Under the pieces are notes generated by a model. It saw only the letters and a list, made by a program, of their open reading frames with translations, made no database searches and was not told the DNA's origin. A stretch of DNA of 64,000 bases from Mesobacterium pallidum (GTDB lineage Bacteria > Pseudomonadota > Alphaproteobacteria > Rhodobacterales > Rhodobacteraceae): assembly GCF_019966535.1 (NCBI RefSeq), contig NZ_JAIMID010000008.1, positions 124,001 through 188,000 on the forward strand. Direction: 5' to 3'. The position numbers and the translations under genes were made by a program. This document shows, piece after piece, positions 27,901 to 37,260 of the stretch. The stretch's first letter is position 1; every line of letters starts with the position of its first letter.

Positions 27901-28327
27901 TGAACTGCGGCGAGACCTGCGCCTCGAGCGGGAAGCGCCGCAGCAGCGCCGCGCAGAACGAGTGGATCGTCTGGATCTTCAACCCGCCCGGCGTCTCGAT
28001 CGCGCGGGCGAACAGCGTGCGCGCCTCGGCCAGCCCATCGGCATCTTTCGGCGCGGCGTCGAGCTTGGCCAGCTCCTCGCGCAGGGCGGCATCGGGCTTC
28101 ATCGCCCATTCGCCCAGCCGCTTGAACAGCCGGTTCTGCATCTCGGAGGCGGCGGCCTTGGTGTAGGTCAGGCACAGGATGTTGTCGGGCGAGACGCCGT
28201 TCAGCAGCAGCCGCGCCACGCGGTCCGTCAGCACCCGCGTCTTGCCGGACCCCGCGTTGGCGGACAGCCAGGTGGACACGTCCGGCCGGGCCGCCCGGAC
28301 CTGGCGTTCGCTGGCGGCATCCCTCAT
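24980..28327 (-). CDS. addA: AddA, helicase-nuclease subunit for double-strand break repair
   Basis: 1115 residues. A UvrD-type superfamily 1 helicase fused to a C-terminal RecB-like nuclease. Walker A is [11 protein letters not shown] near residue 25, Walker [17 protein letters not shown], then [34 protein letters not shown] and [13 protein letters not shown] (helicase motifs III-VI). The nuclease motif [20 protein letters not shown] has the D...DxK pattern. With AddB it processes double-strand ends for RecA loading. Its ATG overlaps the addB stop (ATGA). The upstream continuation of the frame to 28873 is not coding. Confidence 0.96.
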   Translation of the reverse strand: MRDAASERQVRAARPDVSTWLSANAGSGKTRVLTDRVARLLLNGVSPDNILCLTYTKAAASEMQNRLFKRLGEWAMKPDAALREELAKLDAAPKDADGLAEARTLFARAIETPGGLKIQTIHSFCAALLRRFPLEAQVSPQFTEVEDRAAALLRAEIAEDMAAGPEAALIRDMARYLTDEDFDRITAGIAGRSDAFRKPVDPEALNDLFGLSSNMTEEGLAEDVFRGDERELIDRLILAMRGSGPQDQKAAAKLATLGALDLSALPVLEGTFLTGASAKSPFSAKIGSFPTKALQNGPLSDVMPDVDDFMQRVEEARVQRMALQAKRQTLALHRFGHAFVTRYESAKQARGWLDFDDLIQKARDLLRDPAVAQWVLWRIDGGIDHILVDEAQDTSPIQWEVIQLLAQEFTSGQGARDDVERTIFVVGDKKQSIYSFQGADPREFDRMRAHFQERITALGQPFEATELEYSFRSAEAILQVVDETFRGKAEAGFGGSLHRAFKSEMPGRVDLWPPVEKAGTEEDGDWTDPVDRLGVQNEKVVLADSIAARIEAMIGREAIPVEIGHSGQYEMRPVRAGDILILVQRRSDIFKELIRACKARQLPIAGADRLKVGAELAVRDLGALLSFLATPEDDYSLAVVLRSPLFGWTDRQLFELAHGRKGYLWEALRARDCPESETIRDLLGQTDFLRPFDLIERILTRHEGRQKLLGRLGPEAEDGIDALLTQALAFERGNIPSLTGFLGWMQTDDFEIKRQMESAGDRIRVMTVHGSKGLEAPIVILPDTGQRKRDYKGSILPGDPALWKVRAADQPAAMQAQIAALLEAQDAESERLLYVAMTRAEKWLIVAAAGELGKDGRAWHDRIREGMEARNALPFETPTGPGIRYETGDWSLPKSAEKPVTETVSAPLDPVFTRPAPAAIEKPKTLSPSDLGGAKALPSEQGLDEDAAKRRGALLHRLLEHLPGQPRDTWEAFGETILQTGEDPATEAEIPALLAEAIRNLDAPELAPIFGPDTLAEVPITASLGGRRIHGIIDRLIVTDDHVLVVDFKTNAAVPETPEATPDGLLRQMGAYREALAQIWPSTEIRTAILWTASATLMPLPHDLVTQALADTKIP

Positions 28328-31266
28328 GCGAAATCCTCCGGATCGGCGGGGTCGGTCACGTCCCATTCGCCAAAGCGCGCGAGGTGGTCGTAATCGCCCG
28401 TGTCGCTGTCGTTCACCATGGCGCGGCGGGCGGTATAGCCCTGTTCCGGGCTGGAATAGTGACGAATGAGGCGCGTCAGCTCCTCCCACACCACACCGGT
28501 CGGCATCTCGTCCAGCGGCGCCTCGACGTTGCTGGCGGACGCGCTGAGCGTGACGAAGAGCGCCTCGGCCACGGGGGCGGGCGGCTGGTCCCTGAAGCCG
28601 CTGCGTTCGGCGATGGCGCTGAGCAGCAGCAGCTGCTTGTCCAGCGTCTTCTGCTGCTTGACCGTGGGCGGCGTGCCGGTCTTGTAATCGTAGATCCTGA
28701 GCTGCCCGCCCGGCGTCACGTCCACCCGGTCGGCGCGGCCCTTGAGGGTGAACTCCATCCCCGCCAGCTCTGCCCCGCCCGTCGCCTCGAACAGCGCGGG
28801 CGTGCCGCGCATCAGCCGGCCCTGTTCCTCGGTCACGAAACGCTCGGCCACCCGCGCCAGCCGCGCCTGCCACAGCGCGCGGGTCGTGTGCCAGGGAATG
28901 TCGTCGTCCAGCTTGGTCGCCAGGAGGTCCAGCAGCCGCGCGACCGAGAGGTGGTCGCGATCCGCCATCGCCTGGCGGATGAAGGCCTCGAGCACGTCAT
29001 GCATGACGATCCCGCGCAAGAGCGCGTCGGGCGCCTGGTCCAGCGGGTCGAGCGGATAGAGCTGCAGCACCTTGCGGGCGTAGATCTTGTAAGGGTCGCG
29101 CACGAGGTCGCGGATCTGCGTGACGTACAGGTCCTTCGGCCGCGCTTCGACAGGCGGTCGGGGCGAGGGGCGCCGGGCCGGAGCGGTCCTGAGAGGCGTC
29201 TCGAGCGCGCGGGCCTGGGCCAGCCAGTGTTCGCCGCGCGTCTTCATCGCGGTCATGACCTCGGGGCCACCGAGGTCGGGCAGCCCATTCAGCAGGTTCG
29301 ACAGCCGGTTCAGCCAGCGCGAGGGCACGGTTTCCGCGTCGTCGGATTTCAGCGACCGGGTCAGCCAGACCTCGCGCGCACAGGCGGCGATCTGGAAGTC
29401 ATGCGCCGAGAGGCCAATCTGCCGTTCGGGCAGCAGCAGCCCCGCCTGGTGCCGTAGGCGCCGGTTCAGCCAGGGATCGGGGCTGGGCATCTCGGGCCAG
29501 GTGCCTTCGTTCAGCCCGGCGAGGATCAAGAGGTCCGCGCCCATGACCCGTGCCTCGAGGGTGCCCCAGATCAGCACGTCCGGCCGGGGCGCGTCGCGGT
29601 CGCGCAGCTGTTCGGATTGCAGCAGCTTGCCAAGGAAATCGGCGTAGTCGCGCGGGGTCATCCCGGCCACCAGCCCGGCGCTGTCCCGCAGGTGCTGGAT
29701 CAGCCGATGCGTCTCTGTTCCGGCCTTTTTCAGCCAAAGCTCGCCCGTGTCCAGGGTGTCCGGCCCGGCCGCGATGCGCTCGGCCAGGGCGATGTGGCGG
29801 TCGATCAGCGCCTCCATCGGGGCGGGGGCAGAAACCAGCGCCGTCATTGTCTCGGCCACCCAGGCGGCCCAGCCGACCACGCGGTCATCCTCGTGTTTCT
29901 CGCGGTGCTTCAGCGCCCAGCCGTGCAGCGTCTCGCGGGTCGGGTAGGGCATGCCCTTGCGGCGAATATGCAGTTCGAGGTCGCGGGTCAGCAGCAGGTG
30001 CGGGCCGCGATCCTGCCCGGTGTGGGTCAGCGGGTGCTTGAGCAGCTCCAGCAGGGCCGAGGCCTGCGTCTCGCCGGTCATCAGCGCCGCAACATGGCGC
30101 AGGAAGCGGCCGGGCGCGGTCAGGTGCAGCGGCGTGCCGCCGGAATCGTCGGGCAGGATCGCCCAGCGGTCGAGCGCGGCCGTCACCTCACGCCCCAGCA
30201 GCCGGTCGGGGGTGATGAGCGCGGCGGTCACGCCCGCCTCGGTCGCGGCGCGCAGGCGGAGCGCGATGGCCAACGCCTCGGCCCGGCGGTTCGGGGCCTC
30301 GACGAGGGTGACGTCGGCGAAGGCAGGCTCCAACGCGGGCAAATGCGGCCCCTCGGCCAGCCAGCACGAGGTGACGGGCGCGGGGCGCAGGGCCAGCGAC
30401 AGGGCCTTGTTGCGGGCGGGGGCAGGGGGCGTCGCATCGCTCCAGGGCTGGACGTCGGCGGGGCCGATGCCAAGCTCGTCCACGATGCGGCGAAAGCGGT
30501 ATTGCGGGTGGTCCTCGCCGGTCAGCGCGCCTTGCAGGTCGTCCCACCCGGCCAGCGGCATGTCGAAATCGTACCCCGGCAAAACCAGCGCGCCCTGGGG
30601 CAGGGCGGCCACCGCCTTCATCAGCGCCAGCGTCGTGCCGCGCGACCCGGTGGAGCCGGCGACGATCACCGGGTCCGGCGGCGGCGCGTCCTGCCAGAGC
30701 GCGGCCAGCCGGGAAACCAGCGCACGGCTGCGGGCCTGGGCATCGGGGGCGGGATGCGTGTCTTCGAAGTAGTGCTGGACGATGGACAGGAACTGCTGCG
30801 CCCGCCGCCAATGGCCCGACTCGTCGGTCACGTCGAGGGCGGCGATCGCCTCGGGCGGGACGCCTTCGCCCTGCATCTCGTCCATCAACCGCGCGAGGCT
30901 GTCGGCCAGGTCGTACAGCGCGGCGCGGGGGGCGAGGTCGGGCGCCTGGTCGAGCAGCTTGGACAGCAGGTCCACCAGCTCAAGCCGCCGGTGGAGGGGC
31001 GAGACCGGCGCGGGCAGATCGGGAAACTGCGCGAGGGTCGACAGGTCGGTGACCAGGTGGATGCGCGGCAGCAGCGCGGCGGGGCCGTCGTCGAAAAGTT
31101 CGCGCAGGCGCCGGGCCATGCGGGTCGTGTTGACCACCAGCCGGACGCGCGCCATGGCCAGCGGCGGCTGCCCGGCAAGCCGGGCGCGCAGGCCGGCTAC
31201 CAGCGCGGCGGGGAAATCGACGCCGGGCGGCAGGCCAAAGACGCGGGGGCCGTCAGTCTTGAACAT
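28324..31266 (-). CDS. addB: AddB, second helicase-nuclease subunit
   Basis: 980 residues. It partners AddA and recognises recombination hotspots. The C-terminal nuclease has GRADRVDVTPGG and RIYDYKTG (D...DYK of PD-(D/E)XK enzymes). No four-cysteine iron-sulfur pattern like that of Bacillus AddB is evident around the nuclease. The N-terminal helicase-like region lacks an obvious Walker A (AGSTGSRGTTLALMKA is the nearest), as in other alphaproteobacterial AddB proteins. It overlaps addA by 4 nt and the upstream murU gene by 14 nt, so all are in one operon. Confidence 0.95.
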   Translation of the reverse strand: MFKTDGPRVFGLPPGVDFPAALVAGLRARLAGQPPLAMARVRLVVNTTRMARRLRELFDDGPAALLPRIHLVTDLSTLAQFPDLPAPVSPLHRRLELVDLLSKLLDQAPDLAPRAALYDLADSLARLMDEMQGEGVPPEAIAALDVTDESGHWRRAQQFLSIVQHYFEDTHPAPDAQARSRALVSRLAALWQDAPPPDPVIVAGSTGSRGTTLALMKAVAALPQGALVLPGYDFDMPLAGWDDLQGALTGEDHPQYRFRRIVDELGIGPADVQPWSDATPPAPARNKALSLALRPAPVTSCWLAEGPHLPALEPAFADVTLVEAPNRRAEALAIALRLRAATEAGVTAALITPDRLLGREVTAALDRWAILPDDSGGTPLHLTAPGRFLRHVAALMTGETQASALLELLKHPLTHTGQDRGPHLLLTRDLELHIRRKGMPYPTRETLHGWALKHREKHEDDRVVGWAAWVAETMTALVSAPAPMEALIDRHIALAERIAAGPDTLDTGELWLKKAGTETHRLIQHLRDSAGLVAGMTPRDYADFLGKLLQSEQLRDRDAPRPDVLIWGTLEARVMGADLLILAGLNEGTWPEMPSPDPWLNRRLRHQAGLLLPERQIGLSAHDFQIAACAREVWLTRSLKSDDAETVPSRWLNRLSNLLNGLPDLGGPEVMTAMKTRGEHWLAQARALETPLRTAPARRPSPRPPVEARPKDLYVTQIRDLVRDPYKIYARKVLQLYPLDPLDQAPDALLRGIVMHDVLEAFIRQAMADRDHLSVARLLDLLATKLDDDIPWHTTRALWQARLARVAERFVTEEQGRLMRGTPALFEATGGAELAGMEFTLKGRADRVDVTPGGQLRIYDYKTGTPPTVKQQKTLDKQLLLLSAIAERSGFRDQPPAPVAEALFVTLSASASNVEAPLDEMPTGVVWEELTRLIRHYSSPEQGYTARRAMVNDSDTGDYDHLARFGEWDVTDPADPEDFA

Positions 31267-31939
31267 CGGCGCCTCGCAGCAGGCTCTCGGCCAGGGCGAT
31301 GCCCTCGGGGTGGCCGACGTCGCACCAGCGGCCGGGATAGGGCAGCCCGCAGAGGCGGCCGCGCGACGCCATCTGGTCCCAGAGGCGGTTCAGCGAAAAG
31401 GCGCGGTCGGGGATCGCGGCCAGCCCGTCCGTCTTGAGGATCTGGATGCCACCGTAGATCCACTGCGTGCCGCGTTTCAGGCGCTGGCCGTCCAGGTCGA
31501 AATCCCCCGCGCCCTTGCGACCCAGTGCCCTGGCCGGGTCGATGAGGATCAGCAGGGCGTCCATGCGGTCCGGCTGCCAGGCGTCACGCAGCCAGCCCAG
31601 CGGGTTAGGCCCGTCAAACACCGTGTCCGTGTTCATGGTAAAGAGCGGCCCCGGCCCGGTCAGCGGCAGCGCGGCGCGCAGGCCCCCGCCGGTGTCGAGG
31701 ATCTCGGGCCGCTCGGTGCTGACCGCCACGTCGCGCCCGGCGAGGTGCCGTTCGATCTGGTCCGCGTGGTAATGCGCATTGACCACGCGGCGGGTGATGA
31801 AGGGTTGGTCGGTCAGCCGCAGCGCGTGGTCAAGCAGCGGCTGGCCCGCGACCGGGATCAGCGGTTTCGGCCGGTCCGCGGTCAGCGCGCCCATGCGGGT
31901 GCCGAACCCGGCGGCGAAAAGCATGACGGTATCGGGCAT
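31253..31939 (-). CDS. murU: MurU-like N-acetylmuramate-1-phosphate uridylyltransferase
   Basis: 228 residues. A sugar-1-phosphate nucleotidyltransferase: the N-terminus AAGFGTRMGALTADRPKPL is the nucleotide-binding loop, MNTDTVF the metal-binding Asp motif, and WCDVGHPEG the C-terminal acid. Next to an AmgK-like kinase it fits the MurNAc recycling route that bypasses de novo UDP-MurNAc synthesis, known from Pseudomonas and Caulobacter relatives. Older annotation of such genes as mannose-1-phosphate guanylyltransferase is the main alternative. It overlaps addB by 14 nt and shares a base with the amgK stop. Confidence 0.85.
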   Translation of the reverse strand: MPDTVMLFAAGFGTRMGALTADRPKPLIPVAGQPLLDHALRLTDQPFITRRVVNAHYHADQIERHLAGRDVAVSTERPEILDTGGGLRAALPLTGPGPLFTMNTDTVFDGPNPLGWLRDAWQPDRMDALLILIDPARALGRKGAGDFDLDGQRLKRGTQWIYGGIQILKTDGLAAIPDRAFSLNRLWDQMASRGRLCGLPYPGRWCDVGHPEGIALAESLLRGADVQD

Positions 31940-32922
31940 CAGGGCCTCATCCGGGCAAGGATGTCCGAGGTCGGCGCGGGCAGTCCGGCGAGCGCGCCGC
32001 GCAGGGCGGCGAGCGCCGGGTGCGAGAGGTCGGCTTGCAGGTGGGACCAGACGCGGGGGACCAAGTCGATGTAGCCGGGCTTGCCGCGCGCCTGTGCGAG
32101 GCGGGCGAAGATGCCGAGGATGCGCAGGTTGCGCTGGGCGCCGAGCGTGGCGAGGCTGGCGAGGAATGTGTCTCTGTCCCGGCCCGAAAGGGTGATGTAA
32201 CGGGTCAGCGCGGCCTCGTTCGCGGCAGGCGATACGTCGCGGCGGGCATCTTGCAGCAGGGAGATCAGGTCATAACCCGGGTGGCCGGCCAGCGCGTCCT
32301 GGAAATCCAGCAGGCCGCAGCGGCGGGTCCCGTCACGGGTCGGCAGCCAGATCAGGTTCTCGGCGTGAAAATCGCGCAGGACCAGGACAGAGGTGTCGTC
32401 CGCATGGGCCATGAGCGCGGTCAGCATGGCCTGGTGCACGGCCATTCGGTCGACGCTGGCGCCGATGGCGGGCAGGTAGGCGTCGAAGAACGGGTCCAGC
32501 ATCTGCGCCAGCAGGGCGGGGGTGGCCTGCACGAGATCGGGCGGCTGTGCCTGGTGCAGCTGGTGCAGCATCTCGGCGGCCGCTTCGTAGAGCATGGGCT
32601 CGGACGAGGGATCGCCTTCGCAGAGGCGCGCAAAAAGGCCGTCGCCCAGGTCTTCGAGCAGCAGGAAGCCGGTCTCGGGCTCCTCGGCGAGGATCGCGGG
32701 CGACGACAGGCCGAGGCCCGCGAGGTGCCGCGCGATGCGGAGGAAGGGACGGGTATCTTCGCCCGTCGCGGGGTCGGCATCCATCAGGATCGCGCGCATT
32801 TCTCCGTGATAGAGACGGATGTAGCGCCGGGCCGAGGCGTCGCCGGCCAGCGCTTCGCGACGAGCCTCGGCCCAGCCGGCGGCCGCGAGAAACCCGTCCA
32901 TTAGCGCGCTGCGATCAGGCAT
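31939..32922 (-). CDS. amgK: AmgK-like amino-sugar (MurNAc/GlcNAc) kinase
   Basis: 327 residues. An aminoglycoside-phosphotransferase-fold kinase with the catalytic loop LRDFHAENLIW (Asp184, Asn189) and the metal-binding Asp206 in GLLDFQDA. AmgK phosphorylates MurNAc or GlcNAc at the anomeric carbon, giving the substrate of MurU. Gene order amgK-murU and immediate adjacency support this over an aminoglycoside-resistance role. It overlaps the tsaE stop by 8 nt. A fosfomycin-tolerant recycling route would follow if both are active. Confidence 0.85.
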   Translation of the reverse strand: MPDRSALMDGFLAAAGWAEARREALAGDASARRYIRLYHGEMRAILMDADPATGEDTRPFLRIARHLAGLGLSSPAILAEEPETGFLLLEDLGDGLFARLCEGDPSSEPMLYEAAAEMLHQLHQAQPPDLVQATPALLAQMLDPFFDAYLPAIGASVDRMAVHQAMLTALMAHADDTSVLVLRDFHAENLIWLPTRDGTRRCGLLDFQDALAGHPGYDLISLLQDARRDVSPAANEAALTRYITLSGRDRDTFLASLATLGAQRNLRILGIFARLAQARGKPGYIDLVPRVWSHLQADLSHPALAALRGALAGLPAPTSDILARMRP

Positions 32923-33385
32923 CGAGGCCCTCCAGCCGCGGGTCCCACCGCGGGTCGGTCCAGGTCAGCGTCGCGTTCCGCGCCTCGGGGTCGTCCAGCG
33001 GCGCGAAGGCAATCGACAGCGCCTGCGCGGGCGGTTCGGGCAGGCGGTCGGGCCATTCGACCAGCGCGATGGCGGTGTCGAATGCTTCGGCCAGGCCCAG
33101 CTCCTCGATCTCGCCTCCGTCCGACAAACGGTAGAGATCGGCATGCCAAAGTTCCCCAGCCGAAGTTTCGTAGGTCTGCACGAGAGTGAAGGTGGGCGAG
33201 GGGATATCCTCGGGCGTCCGCAGCAGGGACCGGATCAGGCAACGGGCGAAATGGCTTTTTCCGGCGCCGACGGGGCCGGAGAGCAGCAGCACGTCGCCCG
33301 CAGCCAGGGTCGCGCCCAGCCGTTCGGCCAGGCGGCAGGTCGCATCGGGCGAGGCGAGGTGGATCGTGCGGCTGGTCTGCGACAT
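32915..33385 (-). CDS. tsaE: tRNA threonylcarbamoyladenosine biosynthesis ATPase TsaE
   Basis: 156 residues. Walker A is SGPVGAGKSHFARCLI (about residues 36-51), followed by PSPTFTLVQTYE and WHADLYRL, both TsaE signatures; the ALVEWPDRL motif near residue 110 is also typical. It works with TsaB and TsaD to make the t6A modification at position 37 of ANN-decoding tRNAs. tsaD is also in this window at 45.2-46.3 kb. The gene leads the amgK-murU-addB-addA group. Confidence 0.95.
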   Translation of the reverse strand: MSQTSRTIHLASPDATCRLAERLGATLAAGDVLLLSGPVGAGKSHFARCLIRSLLRTPEDIPSPTFTLVQTYETSAGELWHADLYRLSDGGEIEELGLAEAFDTAIALVEWPDRLPEPPAQALSIAFAPLDDPEARNATLTWTDPRWDPRLEGLDA

Positions 33386-33425
33386 GGGGGGACATTACCC
33401 GCCCAGCCCCGCGCTGCAAGTGGGG

Positions 33426-34994
33426 TCAGGCGCGCAGGGTCGGCCGTTCGGTCAGCTGCGCGGCCAGGGCGGCGCTTTCGGGACGGAAGCCGATCAGCGT
33501 CTTGCCGCCCGCCAGGGGCACGACGCGGCAGTCAAGACGCTCGCCGGTCGCCAGCGTGACCTCGGCCGTCCAGCCGGCGCGGACGCCCGTGTTCCGGGCG
33601 AAATCGCGCAGCTCGCCCCAGACCGGCGACGGCGCGCTCAGCTTCTGCCAGTGTCGCGAGCTGCTGAGGATGTCGACCTCGGCCAGGGTGTCATGCGTGT
33701 CGGTCTGCCACAGCATCGTGTAGGCCTTGTTCCAGTAGACCAGCACGCCGTGGCGGGAAAAGACGCAGATCGCCTCTTCCAGCGTGTCGAGCACGGCATG
33801 GCCCAGGTCGATCTCGGACCGGAAACGGCGGGTCAGCGACATGTCGGCCGAGATATCCTCGAACAAAAAGGCGATGGCACCGTCGGGATGCGGCCGGCCG
33901 GTGACGCGGTAGGTCTGGCCCGAGGGCAGCGTCCATGTCTCGAGGTGCTGGCCGGCGGCGGCATCCGCGATCATCCGGGTCAGCTTGGTGCGCCATTCGG
34001 CGTAATTCTTGGGCTCGGGCATCATCTGCTTGTCGCGCATGCGGTCGAAAAAGCTGCTGAGGTCGGGCCGGGCCGAGAGAAAGTCGATGGGCAGCGCGGT
34101 CAGGTCGACCAGCGCGGGGTTGAACAGCACCAGCTGCCGGTTGCGGTCGAAGATGGCGAGGCCTGTCGACAGATGCGCGAAGGTCTTGGTCAGGGTCTGC
34201 ACGAAGTTGCGCTGCTGCAGCTCGGCCTTGACCACGGCGTTGATGTCGACCGCATGGTGCATCCAGGTGTCGCCCATCGGGGTCGAGCAGATGTCGAACC
34301 AGTGCAGCCCGCCCTCCGCATCGGCCATGCGGACGCGGTTCTGCTGCTTGTCGGGCGCGGTGCCCAGCGCCAGGTCGAAGATGCGCGCGGGGCGCCCGCC
34401 TTCCATCCCGGTGCCGGCGATCTGGGTCAGGGTGATATAGGCCGGGTTGGCCTGCAGGATCCGCCCTTCGGCATCGCTTTGCCAGATCGGGTAGGGGGCC
34501 ATCTGCAGCATCTTGTCGCGCGATTTCAGCTGGGTCTCCGTGAGCACCAGCCGGTGCCGGTCGGCAACCATGGCATCGGGCTCCTCGACGGTGAGGCGCA
34601 TCCACTTGCGGCCGGGGTCCACGATCAGCAGCCCGCTGTCCAGCGGATCGGCGGCGCGCAGCACGACCCGGTCCAGCGGCGGCATGTCCGGGTCGATGTC
34701 GGCGATGCCGGCAAAGCGAGGCAGCAGGACGGCGCGCACGGAGTCCCAGGTCGCAATGTCGGCGCGCGCAGGGATGTCGGGCAGCAGGTCTGACGTGGCG
34801 ATCAGGTCGTAGGCCGCCGGCGAACAATCCAGCACCTTGCGCCCGGACAGCACGAATGTGAGCAGGCCGCGGCTTGCCTCCGCCCCGGCCGGTCCGGCCT
34901 CTGCCCCGACAAAGCGACGCATGAGGGTCAGGGCGAGGGCCGCCGTGACGGCGCTGGAGCCAAGGACAAGAAGCAGCGTTGAGAGGCCAGACAT
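33426..34994 (-). CDS. Membrane-anchored PAS-domain protein without a kinase domain
   Basis: 522 residues. An N-terminal hydrophobic helix (LSTLLLVLGSSAVTAALAL) anchors the protein; several PAS-like segments follow (around residues 130-230, 250-330 and 370-480: FDRNRQLVLFNPALVDLT, FSRHGVLVYWNKAYTMLW). I see no H-box, N-box or G-box, GGDEF, EAL or methyl-accepting module, so it is a sensor or scaffold lacking an output domain. Just upstream on the same strand is regB, and such a pairing hints at a helper of redox signalling. ATG at 34994 was chosen over a TTG near 35048 because the helix follows it directly. Confidence 0.82.
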   Translation of the reverse strand: MSGLSTLLLVLGSSAVTAALALTLMRRFVGAEAGPAGAEASRGLLTFVLSGRKVLDCSPAAYDLIATSDLLPDIPARADIATWDSVRAVLLPRFAGIADIDPDMPPLDRVVLRAADPLDSGLLIVDPGRKWMRLTVEEPDAMVADRHRLVLTETQLKSRDKMLQMAPYPIWQSDAEGRILQANPAYITLTQIAGTGMEGGRPARIFDLALGTAPDKQQNRVRMADAEGGLHWFDICSTPMGDTWMHHAVDINAVVKAELQQRNFVQTLTKTFAHLSTGLAIFDRNRQLVLFNPALVDLTALPIDFLSARPDLSSFFDRMRDKQMMPEPKNYAEWRTKLTRMIADAAAGQHLETWTLPSGQTYRVTGRPHPDGAIAFLFEDISADMSLTRRFRSEIDLGHAVLDTLEEAICVFSRHGVLVYWNKAYTMLWQTDTHDTLAEVDILSSSRHWQKLSAPSPVWGELRDFARNTGVRAGWTAEVTLATGERLDCRVVPLAGGKTLIGFRPESAALAAQLTERPTLRA

Positions 34995-35078
34995 GGAATC
35001 CGCAATTAGGTGGGCTTCCGCCGAGCCTAGACCCGCGCTGGTTAACAAAATTTAAAGACCGGTGGAAAACCGTGCCGG

Positions 35079-36488
35079 TCAGGGAAGGATCAGCTGGTTC
35101 TCGCCCAGGGGCACCGCATTCGGGCCCTGGCGGGCGTCGATGCGGTCGCGGGGCCAGGTCACCTCGACGATGGCGCCCGAGCGTTCGGCCCGTTCGGCGG
35201 GGTCGAGAAAGGGGTCCGAGCCGTTGGCAAAGCTCAGCTCGGCCCCGGTGCGTTCCAGCAGCGTCTTGGCGATGAAGAGGCCAAGGCCCATCCCCTCGTA
35301 GCCCGGCCGGGCCTTGCCGCGCGTGCCCGAGCGGCGCCGCGCCATGAACGGATCGCCGATGCGCCCCATGACGTGTTGCGGGTAGCCCGGCCCGTCGTCG
35401 ATGATGCGCAGGGTGATGCGGTCGGCGGTCCAGGCGGCCTCGACCCAGACCTGGGATTTCGAGAAATCGACCGCGTTCTGGACCAGGTTGCGGATGCCAT
35501 GGATGATCTCGGGCCGGCGCAGCACCGAGGGCTGGGCGTCGGCCAGCGCGGGGTCGGGATTTTCCTCGAACCGGATCAGCTTGCCGCGGTCGATATGCGG
35601 CTCGGCGGCGAGGCGGATCACCTCCATCAGCGGGGCCTGGCGGATGTGCAGGTCGTCCTTTCCGGCGCGGCCCATCGACCGCAGGATGTCGCGGCAGCGG
35701 TCGGCCTGGGCGCGGATCAGCGCCGCGTCCTCGGCCAGCTCGGGGCGGTCGTCGAGCTCTTCCATCAGCTCGGCCGAGGTCAGCTTGATCGTCGCCAGCG
35801 GCGTGCCGAGTTCATGGGCATAGGCCGCGACGACACCGCCGAGGTCGGTCAGCTTCTGCTCGCGCGCCAGCGCCATCTGCGTCGCGGTCAGGGCGTCGGC
35901 CATGGCATGCATTTCCGAGGTCACGCGGTTGGAATAGACCGACAGGAAGACCAGCGCGATGATGATCGCCGCCCAGTTGCCGAAGACGAAGATCGACGGC
36001 ATGCGGATCTCGTAGCCCAGTTCGGTGCGCAGCGGCAGGTGGTAGATCACCAGCAGCGTCACGATGGTGATGGCGACGGCGTTCATCAGCAGGATCGACC
36101 TGGTGGACATCGCCGTCGCCGCCACCGTGACCGGACCGACCAGCAGGATGGCAAAGGGGTTGTGCAACCCGCCGGTCAGGAACAGCAGCAGCGACAATTG
36201 CAGCAGGTCGAAGAGGACGGTGGCGAAGTTCTCGATCTCGGACAGGCGCTTGGTCTCGGGAAAGATGAACATCGCCACGAGGTTGCCGACCACGGCGATG
36301 CCGACCACCAGCAGGCAGGGGCCGACCTCGATCTGCAGGTTGTAGAAGCGGGAGGCCACGAAGATCGCGGCCAGCTGGCCGACGATGGCGGCCCAGCGCA
36401 GCAGGATCATGGTGCGCAGGCGGATCCAGTTGCCGCGGTTGCGGCCCATCATCAGGTCAAACTCGGGATCCGTCCGGACATCCGCCAT
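35079..36488 (-). CDS. regB: RegB (PrrB) redox-sensing histidine kinase
   Basis: 469 residues. Six membrane helices occupy residues 25-190, including the quinone-linked motif GGLHNPF at 107-112. The H-box AAYAHELGTPLATIKL holds His225, and Cys265 in ADRCRDILR is the redox-active cysteine; both numbers equal those described for R. capsulatus RegB. The ATPase domain shows NLVQNAVDFSK, DDGPGYP and GMGLGLFIAK. RegB phosphorylates RegA when oxygen is low. The gene is divergent from senC, with a 92-bp promoter gap. Confidence 0.97.
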   Translation of the reverse strand: MADVRTDPEFDLMMGRNRGNWIRLRTMILLRWAAIVGQLAAIFVASRFYNLQIEVGPCLLVVGIAVVGNLVAMFIFPETKRLSEIENFATVLFDLLQLSLLLFLTGGLHNPFAILLVGPVTVAATAMSTRSILLMNAVAITIVTLLVIYHLPLRTELGYEIRMPSIFVFGNWAAIIIALVFLSVYSNRVTSEMHAMADALTATQMALAREQKLTDLGGVVAAYAHELGTPLATIKLTSAELMEELDDRPELAEDAALIRAQADRCRDILRSMGRAGKDDLHIRQAPLMEVIRLAAEPHIDRGKLIRFEENPDPALADAQPSVLRRPEIIHGIRNLVQNAVDFSKSQVWVEAAWTADRITLRIIDDGPGYPQHVMGRIGDPFMARRRSGTRGKARPGYEGMGLGLFIAKTLLERTGAELSFANGSDPFLDPAERAERSGAIVEVTWPRDRIDARQGPNAVPLGENQLILP

Positions 36489-36580
36489 GGTGCGCGCCTT
36501 TGTCTCGCTTGAGGTTCGGGGTACAGTTGCTAGGTCAGGGAAGACTTTTGCAAGGGCCGGGCACGGTCAAGGAGGCTTAC

Positions 36581-37237
36581 GTGGCACGTACACTCGTCAT
36601 CATCGCCGGCGCGTTGCTGGTCACGCTGCTGGTCTTGCTGTTTGCCGCGACCTCGCCCGCCGTGCGCACGGCGCTGGGGTTCGGCGGCGACGGCGTCGCG
36701 CAATGCGGCGGCGGGCAGACCGGCGCCGATATCGGCGGGCCGTTCGAACTGGTGAATGCCGCCGGCGAGACGGTGAGCGATGCCGACGTGATCACAAAGC
36801 CGACGCTGCTTTATTTCGGCTATACCTTCTGCCCGGATGTCTGCCCGATGGACACGACCCGCAACGCCGAGGCCACCGCGCTGCTGGCCGAGCAGGGCTA
36901 TGACGTGCAGCCGGTCTTCATCTCGGTCGATCCCGACCGGGACGGCCCGCGCGAAGTGGGCGAGTTCGCCGAGAACCTCAATGCGGCGTTCGAGATGGAC
37001 CGGATGATCGGCCTCACCGGCTCGGCAAGCCAGGTCGCGGCGGCCAGCAAGGCCTACCGGACCTATTACAAGAGCCACAAGGGCGAGAACGGCGAGGAGG
37101 AGTTCTACCTCGTCGACCATTCGACCTTTACCTACCTGGTGTTGCCGGGGACGGGGTTCGTCGATTTCTTCAAGCGCGAGATCACGCCCGAGCAGATGGC
37201 CGAGCGGACGGCGTGTTTCATCGACGCGGCGTCGTGA
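36581..37237 (+). CDS. senC: SenC/PrrC (SCO1-type) copper protein
   Basis: 218 residues from a GTG with a perfect AAGGAGG 6 nt upstream. An N-terminal membrane anchor (LVIIAGALLVTLLVLLF) is followed by a thioredoxin-fold domain with copper ligands Cys84 and Cys88 (FCPDVCPMD) and His180 (VDHSTFTYLV). SCO proteins deliver copper to the CuA site of cytochrome oxidase, and in this locus SenC also affects RegB signalling. The gene is upstream of regA in the same direction with a hairpin-containing gap between. Confidence 0.95.
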   Translation: MARTLVIIAGALLVTLLVLLFAATSPAVRTALGFGGDGVAQCGGGQTGADIGGPFELVNAAGETVSDADVITKPTLLYFGYTFCPDVCPMDTTRNAEATALLAEQGYDVQPVFISVDPDRDGPREVGEFAENLNAAFEMDRMIGLTGSASQVAAASKAYRTYYKSHKGENGEEEFYLVDHSTFTYLVLPGTGFVDFFKREITPEQMAERTACFIDAAS

Positions 37238-37260
37238 CCGGGGTGGGCATCGGGGCGCGT

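Noticed and set aside
28328..28873. N-terminal extension of AddA
   Set aside because: The frame continues upstream through addB in low-complexity shadow sequence; the ATG at 28327 overlaps the addB stop and begins the family-typical N-terminus.
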